DNA of 64,000 nt, from assembly GCA_023423335.1 (NCBI GenBank), contig JAFAFU010000051.1, positions 110,324 through 174,323 of the forward strand, read 5' to 3'. Below are positions 58,654 to 64,000 of this stretch, piece after piece. The DNA is from Bacillota bacterium. Lineage in GTDB: Bacteria > Bacillota > Clostridia > Lachnospirales > Lachnospiraceae. Both the position numbers and the translations under genes were made by a program. Numbering within the stretch: the first letter of the stretch is position 1; every line of letters starts with the position of its first letter. The notes under the pieces were generated by a model. It saw only the letters and a list, made by a program, of their open reading frames with translations. It was not told the origin of the DNA and did no database searches.

Positions 58654-58713
58654 ATCAATCTACAGTGATTTCAACAGATAGTAAACATAATTATATACTC
58701 TAGGGGGGACAAA

Positions 58714-60093
58714 ATGGTTGAAATAACATCCTTGCATCTGGTTTATTTCCTTATTGTACTGCTCGTGATCATAACGATGGGCTTTCGTAAGGACACGGTT
58801 CTTCCCTGCATCCTTGGCTTGTTTGTGATCGGTGCCATGTATTCGGGCAGCCTTGTCAAAGGGATACAGACGGTTTATAATTCACTGATTATTTCGGGAA
58901 ATGAATTCTGGGGTATTATCCTGGTCATCTCATTGGTCATTGCAATGTCAAAAGCTCTCCAGGATATCGGGGCGGATGAACTTATGATGCGTCCCATCAA
59001 AAGAATCATGGTAAATCCTACAGTGGCATTTTTCCTTCTCGGCTTTATTATGTTGTTCTTTTCCTGGTTCATCTGGCCTTCTCCGGCGGTGGCTTTGGTT
59101 GGTGCTATTATGCTGCCAGCTGCAATTAAAGCGGGATTGGCTCCGATTTGGGCGGCGGTTGCCATGAATATTTTCGGCCACGGAATTGGTTTATCCAGCG
59201 ATTTCTTTATTCAGGGAGCTCCTGCGATAACCTCGAAAGCGGCCGGGATCGGCGATTCCCTGACCTTAAGTAAAGCGGTATTGCCCCTGTGGCTGACCAT
59301 GAGCACTGTGACCGTTCTGGCCAGCTTCTACATGATGAGGAGGGATGGAAAGCGGATGGCAGAGATGGCGATGAAGCTCCCCATGGATAGGAGTGAGGCT
59401 GCGGTTAAGACGAAACAGACTCCGGGAGTATATCTGGTATCTATTGTAACCCCTCTGGCATTTTTCGCTGATATTCTCCTGATGTATCAGTATAAGCTTA
59501 AGGGAGGGGATGCAACGGCGCTGGTCGGCGGTACGGCGGTACTTATCATGTGTTTTATTTCAATGGTTCGGCATAAGGAAGCCGATTGCCTGGAGAAGAT
59601 AACGGAGTACATAAAAGAAGGGTTCATTTTTGGTATTAAGATATTTGCACCCGTTATTGTCATCGGTGCTTTCTTCTTCCTTGGAAGTGAAGAAATGGCG
59701 CAGAAGATACTTGGACCGGAGGCAAGGGGCTTATTATCCGATCTGGGCATCTATCTGGCCGACCATATTGTTCTGTCAAAGATACCGGTTGCAATTATTC
59801 AGATGGTTGTTGGCATCATTACAGGACTGGATGGTTCCGGCTTTTCCGGATTGCCTCTGATCGGTTCCCTGGCACAAACCTTCTCTCTGGCAGTTGATAT
59901 CCACAAAGAAACACTGGCAGCCTTAGGCCAGCTCACTACGATCTGGGTAGGCGGAGGAACAATCATCCCCTGGGGCATTATTCCCGTAGCCGCAATCTGC
60001 AACGTGAATCCCCTGGAACTGGCAAAGAAAAACCTGATCCCGGTTTTAATCGGTTTTGCCGCAACCTTCCTGGTAGCCTTGTTCCTGTTATAA
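58714..60093 (+). CDS. Putative lysine-related transporter (12-TM, IT superfamily-like)
   Basis: A 459-residue membrane protein with about twelve hydrophobic helices in two halves. Helix 1 is LVYFLIVLLVIITMGF. The middle loop (MRRDGKRMAEMAMKLPMDRSEAAVKTKQT) is cytoplasmic. Re-entrant-like motifs are WPSPAVALVGAIMLPAA and its counterpart GLDGSGFSGLPLIGSLAQTF, the arrangement of IT-superfamily carriers such as GntP/DcuC. It is none of the usual L-box transporters I know (LysP, LysW/NhaC-type, YvsH). Control by the lysine riboswitch suggests lysine or a lysine precursor as cargo. GGGGGACAAA precedes the ATG. Confidence 0.8.
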   Translation: MVEITSLHLVYFLIVLLVIITMGFRKDTVLPCILGLFVIGAMYSGSLVKGIQTVYNSLIISGNEFWGIILVISLVIAMSKALQDIGADELMMRPIKRIMVNPTVAFFLLGFIMLFFSWFIWPSPAVALVGAIMLPAAIKAGLAPIWAAVAMNIFGHGIGLSSDFFIQGAPAITSKAAGIGDSLTLSKAVLPLWLTMSTVTVLASFYMMRRDGKRMAEMAMKLPMDRSEAAVKTKQTPGVYLVSIVTPLAFFADILLMYQYKLKGGDATALVGGTAVLIMCFISMVRHKEADCLEKITEYIKEGFIFGIKIFAPVIVIGAFFFLGSEEMAQKILGPEARGLLSDLGIYLADHIVLSKIPVAIIQMVVGIITGLDGSGFSGLPLIGSLAQTFSLAVDIHKETLAALGQLTTIWVGGGTIIPWGIIPVAAICNVNPLELAKKNLIPVLIGFAATFLVALFLL

Positions 60094-60133
60094 TATTCGA
60101 AAGTGAAAAGCGACGAAGCCTAAAATAAAAGGA

Positions 60134-60172
60134 GTATCAGAACTTATCCCTGAAACGGGAAGTCTCTGGTAC
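60134..60172 (+). terminator. Likely terminator of the lysine-riboswitch operon
   Basis: GTATCAGAACTTATCCC (60134-60150) pairs with GGGAAGTCTCTGGTAC (60157-60172) with a few G-U pairs and one bulge; a T-rich but interrupted tail follows. Confidence 0.55.
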
Positions 60173-60226
60173 TTCTAAATTGTATTTGACATAAAAAATG
60201 CCCGTTAAACGGACAGAAAATTTATA

Positions 60227-60256
60227 TTGACAAGACTGCAAAGGACAGTCTATACT
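60227..60256 (+). promoter_or_regulatory. Promoter with internal inverted repeat
   Basis: TTGACA (60227-60232), 18 bases, TATACT (60251-60256). The spacer holds AGACTG-CAAAGGA-CAGTCT (60233-60251), a 6-bp inverted repeat well placed for a repressor. The leader from there to 60369 is AT-rich. Confidence 0.7.
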
Positions 60257-60369
60257 ATAAGTTACTCTTTATATATTAAATAACAAATGATAAATATCCA
60301 CTATAACTATACCACATAATATCTTAATTGTCAATCCTATTTTTAAAATTTTTTAAGGAGATGGTCTAA

Positions 60370-61641
60370 ATGGAAAAGCACGATGAGGAGGCCTGTATAA
60401 GACTCCATAATAATGAAAGAGATTTTCAGCTTCAAGGTATTATACTTCCCGAGGAGAGTACTCCTGCAGGCAGTTATTTTCAGGAGCTGCTTTCAGCGCT
60501 GTATAAGTATAAAATGATGGATGAGGAAGCGCTCCATAAAACACAACTCAAGCTGGCAGAGCTTTTGGCCGGCCAGACAAAACGCTATACCGGCGGTGAG
60601 AGCAGCTCGGTTGCGATAGAAAAAGCCAGAGATCTTCTGCAGGCAATCTGTTATCTCATTGGAGTGTGTCTGAAGGCTGTCCCTGACCGCCGGCAGAGGA
60701 TTGATTTGCTTTGCCGGCAGGATCTTAGGGCTTTATCTCACGAGGGAGAAACAATGGTATCCGATCGGTTAAAGCAGTACCGGAAGAAGCTTGAGAAGCT
60801 TCAGAAAGAGAGTCTGAAGGTGAATCATATCGCGTATCAGGATACAATTTTTCGGGGAATACCGGATTATTTTCTGGGCTATGATGTGGAATTTGCCCCG
60901 CAGGAGGATGGCGGAAGTATTGATTATCCGCTTTGCAGGGAAATTACCGGCAGCTCGGGGATCGAATTTATCTGCCCTTATCTTGACAGGCTGGAGGAGG
61001 AGAACCATTTTTGCAGTCAGTTTCCGGCAGAACAGATCAATGGGCTGCTTCTGGGGTACCATGAGGAGGCAGAACATCTGCTTTTTAACATTTATGAGCT
61101 GGTCCTGACAAATGCTGTCGGCAATGTACTTCTTGGAAGAAACGGACTTTCCATAACAAGTTCAGACAGGGAGCGCCTGCAGAAAAAGCTTATGATATAC
61201 GGCAGGGAAGAACTGGCGGAGAGGCTGGCAAAAGCCTATCGGGAATTATGCATTAACCTGGACTATCATGAAATTTTACCGGGCTATGGGGAGGAATGTG
61301 TAATTGGGATTGCTGAAAGGCTTGTTCATAATCTTAAACTTCACAGGCTGGAGCATATGTTCCTGACCCTGGGAGGTACGGGCAAAACCCGGCAGGGGGC
61401 CTCCTATATCAGCGGGGAGAAGATGGAGGATGAAAAACTCAGGGAATTGATCAAGGAGCTGAATGAATGTGCCGGCACGGCGGATAAGCTTGTACGAATC
61501 AAGCAGGAGGTCCGAAGTCTGGAGGATCTGGCAGAACTTCTGGAGCTATGCTTTGATCGGGAGGAATATCCCTTTGTATACCGGCTGCTGACCGATGAGG
61601 AAAAACGACAGTTGTATCGCTATCGGATGCAAAGAAAATAG
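60370..61641 (+). CDS. DUF6179-like cytoplasmic protein
   Basis: A 423-residue helical protein without signal or membrane segment. It opens like the clostridial DUF6179 family: GSYFQELLSALYKYKMMDEEALHKTQLKLAELLAGQTKRYTGGESSSVAIEKARDLLQAICYLIG. A Glu/Lys-rich middle segment and a C-terminal YRLLTDEEKRQLYRYRM follow. I have the family name from memory and it carries no known function. AAGGAGATGG lies before the ATG. It has a strong promoter and possible operator upstream and a terminator at 61656. Confidence 0.65.
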   Translation: MEKHDEEACIRLHNNERDFQLQGIILPEESTPAGSYFQELLSALYKYKMMDEEALHKTQLKLAELLAGQTKRYTGGESSSVAIEKARDLLQAICYLIGVCLKAVPDRRQRIDLLCRQDLRALSHEGETMVSDRLKQYRKKLEKLQKESLKVNHIAYQDTIFRGIPDYFLGYDVEFAPQEDGGSIDYPLCREITGSSGIEFICPYLDRLEEENHFCSQFPAEQINGLLLGYHEEAEHLLFNIYELVLTNAVGNVLLGRNGLSITSSDRERLQKKLMIYGREELAERLAKAYRELCINLDYHEILPGYGEECVIGIAERLVHNLKLHRLEHMFLTLGGTGKTRQGASYISGEKMEDEKLRELIKELNECAGTADKLVRIKQEVRSLEDLAELLELCFDREEYPFVYRLLTDEEKRQLYRYRMQRK

Positions 61642-61655
61642 CCCTGGAACGGATG

Positions 61656-61690
61656 CGGATATCGGCTCATTTCTCCGATATCCGTATCCT
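61656..61690. terminator. Bidirectional terminator
   Basis: CGGATATCGG (61656-61665) pairs with CCGATATCCG (61675-61684), extendable by GAT/ATC. It lies between convergent genes. Confidence 0.65.
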
Positions 61691-61758
61691 GCTCCGGGAC
61701 CATTGTTCTTTCCTGCATGTTATTTTATAACCCTTAGTCTTATTATCGACAGCGGGTA

Positions 61759-62292
61759 TTACTGCGGATTATACATGCCTTTGCTTTGCATATATGCAAA
61801 AATAGCTTCGCCATGCTTTTGTTCTTCCTTCTGGATATGGTTCAGTACGTCTCTGACGGCAGCATCCTTGAACTCAAAGATAGCCGTGTCATAAGTACCC
61901 GACACATATTTCTCGGTATTCAGCATATCAATGCACATTTCCTTATCAGAGATCTTAAAGCCGCCCGTACCGCTCTTTTCAACAGAACTCTGCTGGGAGG
62001 ATACATTCCAATTGTTCCCTGCGGATGCCTGGTTACCCTGGTTTTGGCCCTTGGAGCTTTGGCTGGATGCACTCTGGCCCCCCATGGAAGGAACCTTACC
62101 CTGAAGGAGCTGGTTGATGGTCTCCAGATGCTCCCGCTCCTTTTGCCCATTCGTGCGAAAGACTGCCTTTAATTGTGCATCACAGGCCAGATTGGCATAA
62201 TTTTCGTATTTCAGGATGCATTGCTCCTCGTGGGATTTCTCATCCTGAAGCAGATACTGTTCTTTTGTAGTTAATGTTACGTTAGTAATCAT
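61759..62292 (-). CDS. cotF: CotF-like spore coat protein
   Basis: A 177-residue protein of the spore coat F / ferritin-like family. The N-terminal helix bundle is LTTKEQYLLQDEKSHEEQCILKYENYANLACDAQLK, followed by QKEREHLETINQLLQGK. Between them and the C-terminal helices (ISDKEMCIDMLNTEKYVSGTYDTAIFEFKDAAVRDVLNHIQKEEQKHG) is a Ser/Gln/Asn-rich linker (SSQSSKGQNQGNQASAG). Met-rich tail ends GMYNPQ. ATG 62292 follows AGGAGGTGATTACC. Marks the genome as spore forming. Expressed probably late in sporulation. Confidence 0.87.
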   Translation of the reverse strand: MITNVTLTTKEQYLLQDEKSHEEQCILKYENYANLACDAQLKAVFRTNGQKEREHLETINQLLQGKVPSMGGQSASSQSSKGQNQGNQASAGNNWNVSSQQSSVEKSGTGGFKISDKEMCIDMLNTEKYVSGTYDTAIFEFKDAAVRDVLNHIQKEEQKHGEAIFAYMQSKGMYNPQ

Positions 62293-62431
62293 GGTAATCA
62301 CCTCCTGACTTAGTATTTCAAAAAAAGAGATTCCTATGCGAAAGTTCAGTTGCAGATAAGCCCGGAATATGGTAATGTAAATATAATTTATCCTGAACAC
62401 GGAAATCACAAAGGGGAAATGAGGGATTTGG

Positions 62432-63322
62432 ATGTATGATAAGGAGATAAATGAGGTTTTTGAAAAACTGAATATAATAGAAAAATTGTATGACCGGATC
62501 CGGATAGTAGATCCTGTACAGAAACAGGTAATCGATAATTATGGCAGAGAAGATATTGACCGCCATTTGCATTGCTTCGGCTTTTGGGGAGGCAATAAGG
62601 TATGCAATAACTGTGTTTCCATGATGGCCTACAGCAAGAACGATTCTTTCGTAAAACTGGAATATGCGAAGAATGAGCTCTATATGCTGATTGCGGTTCC
62701 GGTACAATTGGGAGACCGGCGGGTGGTTTTGGAGCTTATGAAGAATCTGACTCATTCCATTGTGCTTCAGGGGTCTGAAGGAGAGGGAAGGCAGACCATG
62801 GACGGTATGATTGATAATATCAACCTTATCGCCTCCAAGGATCCTCTTACCGGAGTTTATAACAGAAAATTCATATACGAGAAGCTGCCGGCTGTGCTTA
62901 TCAACGCAGCAATCTCCGGACACCGCATTGGAATGATCATGGCGGATATCGATCATTTCAAGCGGGTTAATGATACATTTGGCCATCTGGCGGGGGACGA
63001 GGTGCTGAAAGCCTTTGCAAAGGTTCTTGCCGGTGAATTAAAGAGGGAAACAGACTGGGTCGCCCGATACGGAGGGGAAGAATTTTTAATCTGCATCCCC
63101 GGAGCCAGCAGAGACATAACCTTTGAAGCTGCGGAGCGCATGAGAAAAGTATTTGAGAATACGGAGGTTAAGGTAAAAGGCTCGGTGATACGGTCAACCG
63201 CCAGCTTCGGAGTATTCAATATAGTTCCGACTACCGGTGTCACGATAGAGAACCTAATTGAAGGCGCGGATAAGAATCTGTACCTTGCCAAGAATAACGG
63301 CAGGAACAGAGTGGAAGGATAG
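62432..63322 (+). CDS. GGDEF diguanylate cyclase with Cys-rich sensory domain
   Basis: A 296-residue protein making c-di-GMP. The C-terminal GGDEF domain has DPLTGVYNRKF, the active site RYGGEEF, and the inhibitory I-site RETD five residues upstream, so product feedback is likely. The N-terminal PAS-like domain (1-115) has Cys residues in HLHCFGFWGGNKVCNNCVSMMAY; C-x9-C-x2-C could bind metal or sense redox. No membrane segment. ATG follows GAGGGA. The next gene starts 27 bases after its stop. Confidence 0.9.
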   Translation: MYDKEINEVFEKLNIIEKLYDRIRIVDPVQKQVIDNYGREDIDRHLHCFGFWGGNKVCNNCVSMMAYSKNDSFVKLEYAKNELYMLIAVPVQLGDRRVVLELMKNLTHSIVLQGSEGEGRQTMDGMIDNINLIASKDPLTGVYNRKFIYEKLPAVLINAAISGHRIGMIMADIDHFKRVNDTFGHLAGDEVLKAFAKVLAGELKRETDWVARYGGEEFLICIPGASRDITFEAAERMRKVFENTEVKVKGSVIRSTASFGVFNIVPTTGVTIENLIEGADKNLYLAKNNGRNRVEG

Positions 63323-63349
63323 TTAAGGGGCAGTACCTGGACGGGAATT

Positions 63350-63835
63350 ATGGAGGGAACGAGGAAGTTGGACAATTATAACGGGGTAGAAGCGAAAGCC
63401 TTACAAAACATAAGAATAGTACCATATCGCAGACAGGCGATGTATTACGAGACGGATAAGATGGCAGTCGTACATCATTCCAACTATATCCGCTGGTTTG
63501 AAGAAGCCAGGGTTGACCTGCTGGAGCAGATCGGTCTGGGATTTGATAAGATTGAAGCAGCCGGACTCTATTCACCGGTTCTGAATGCTTACTGTGAGTA
63601 CAAAGCACCGGTCAGATTCAAAGAAACGGTCCTGATCTATACGAAGCTGTCCTTCTTTAACGGAATTAAGATGACGATATCCTACCGGATCCTGGATGCG
63701 GAGAGCGGACAGGTCAGGGCAGCCGGTGAGACGAAGCATTGCTTTATCACTCATGATTTTAAAATGGTCAGTCTGAAAAAGGTATATCCGGATATGTATG
63801 AAACCCTGTCCCGCTGGGCGGGCGCGGAGATATAA
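63350..63835 (+). CDS. Hotdog-fold acyl-CoA thioesterase, YbgC/4HBT type
   Basis: A 161-residue thioesterase. The catalytic segment YYETDKMAVVHHSNYIRWFEEARVDLLEQIG corresponds to the 4HBT motif with the acidic residue in YxDTD (here YETD) and the following GVVHH-like helix. The rest is the single hotdog (FKETVLIYTKLSFFNGIKMTISYRI). It hydrolyses acyl- or aromatic-CoA thioesters. ATG 63350 is preceded by a weak GGGA; a TTG at 63368 with GGAGGG upstream is an alternative start. In line with the GGDEF gene. Confidence 0.85.
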   Translation: MEGTRKLDNYNGVEAKALQNIRIVPYRRQAMYYETDKMAVVHHSNYIRWFEEARVDLLEQIGLGFDKIEAAGLYSPVLNAYCEYKAPVRFKETVLIYTKLSFFNGIKMTISYRILDAESGQVRAAGETKHCFITHDFKMVSLKKVYPDMYETLSRWAGAEI

Positions 63836-63877
63836 AGGTAATGATAAAAACCCCGGTATCCCGAGAAACTCATCAAG

Positions 63878-64000
63878 TGATATGCTACCCCTATATAGGA
63901 CATTGAAATATAACAATTCAATTCTATATGGGGGTATTTCTATGTCTAGAGAAGGAAAGTTAAAACCAGAAGTAAAGTTAGAACTGGTAGAACGATACCT
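63878..64000 (+). mobile_element. Left end of an IS3-like insertion sequence
   Basis: A transposase reading frame begins at ATG 63942 (GGGGG seven bases upstream) and runs off the window: MSREGKLKPEVKLELVERYL, the N-terminus of IS3-family OrfA helix-turn-helix proteins. The boundary of the element is uncertain; TGCTACCCC near 63883 could be its end. Bases 63896-63905 (TAGGACATTG) match the right arm of the inverted repeat at 5738-5747. Confidence 0.7.
63942..64000 (+). CDS. Transposase OrfA, 5' part (cut by window edge)
   Basis: Nineteen codons are visible, reading MSREGKLKPEVKLELVERY, followed by Leu and cut at the last base. The sequence matches the start of OrfA of IS3-family (IS150-like) elements, which carry an N-terminal helix-turn-helix (the LELVERYL segment begins it) and produce a fusion transposase by frameshifting with OrfB. 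Both the remaining gene and the right terminus lie outside the window. Confidence 0.75.
   Translation, partial: MSREGKLKPEVKLELVERY

Noticed and set aside
62318..62986. 222-codon open frame on the minus strand
   Set aside because: Antisense to the GGDEF gene and running into the cotF upstream region; no domain.

Overview
The window looks like a chromosomal segment of an anaerobic, spore-forming member of the Lachnospiraceae (Clostridia). This is inferred from gene content: a CotF-type spore coat protein, small basic clostridial proteins, a CD3324-like regulator, ferredoxin-type aldo/keto reductase and Fe-S redox enzymes, lipoproteins with a cysteine lipobox, AGGAGG-type ribosome binding sites and sigma-A promoters with 17-base spacers. 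I saw no rRNA, tRNA, phage or CRISPR array. The only clear mobile element is the start of an IS3-like transposase at the right edge.

Bases 1-8610 hold the tail of an iron alcohol dehydrogenase and then a seven-gene catabolic operon. It encodes an ABC importer (ATPase, two permeases, lipoprotein binding protein), a dihydropyrimidinase/hydantoinase, a compact dihydropyrimidine-dehydrogenase-like flavoprotein and an N-carbamoyl amidohydrolase, so uptake plus three-step reductive degradation of a pyrimidine or similar cyclic ureide is the likely function. The binding protein appears circularly permuted: the second half of the THI5/NMT1 fold comes before the first half.

Bases 8747-32628 carry a Big2-repeat secreted protein, a DEAD-box helicase, ddl-murF for peptidoglycan precursors, a NatAB-type ABC exporter, secreted and membrane proteins of unknown role, a MATE exporter, a TruA-like protein with Glu at the catalytic Asp position, a cation/proton antiporter, an SGNH hydrolase, a YjjG-type nucleotidase, a CBS protein, a metallophosphoesterase, a 2-hydroxyacid dehydrogenase and an exonuclease. 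Bases 32926-43950 carry an aldo/keto reductase, a canonical truA, a GpsA-like dehydrogenase, two lipoproteins (one DUF3160-like), GNAT, DUF503, a YcaQ-like protein, a 34-residue Lys/Ala peptide and a second ABC exporter.

Bases 44237-55231 include a TetR regulator behind a perfect 54-bp palindrome that starts at its -10 box, a CrtI-like oxidoreductase, metF, nfo, and a BlaI/M56-peptidase pair followed by a large lipoprotein and a lipoprotein serpin. At 57073-60093 a lysine riboswitch with promoter and terminator precedes a FAD oxidoreductase and a 12-TM-like transporter. This is a candidate undescribed lysine uptake or metabolism unit. The right end has a DUF6179-like protein, cotF, a GGDEF cyclase, a hotdog thioesterase and the IS start. 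Many intergenic gaps carry strong hairpins, and several share a dispersed repeat.
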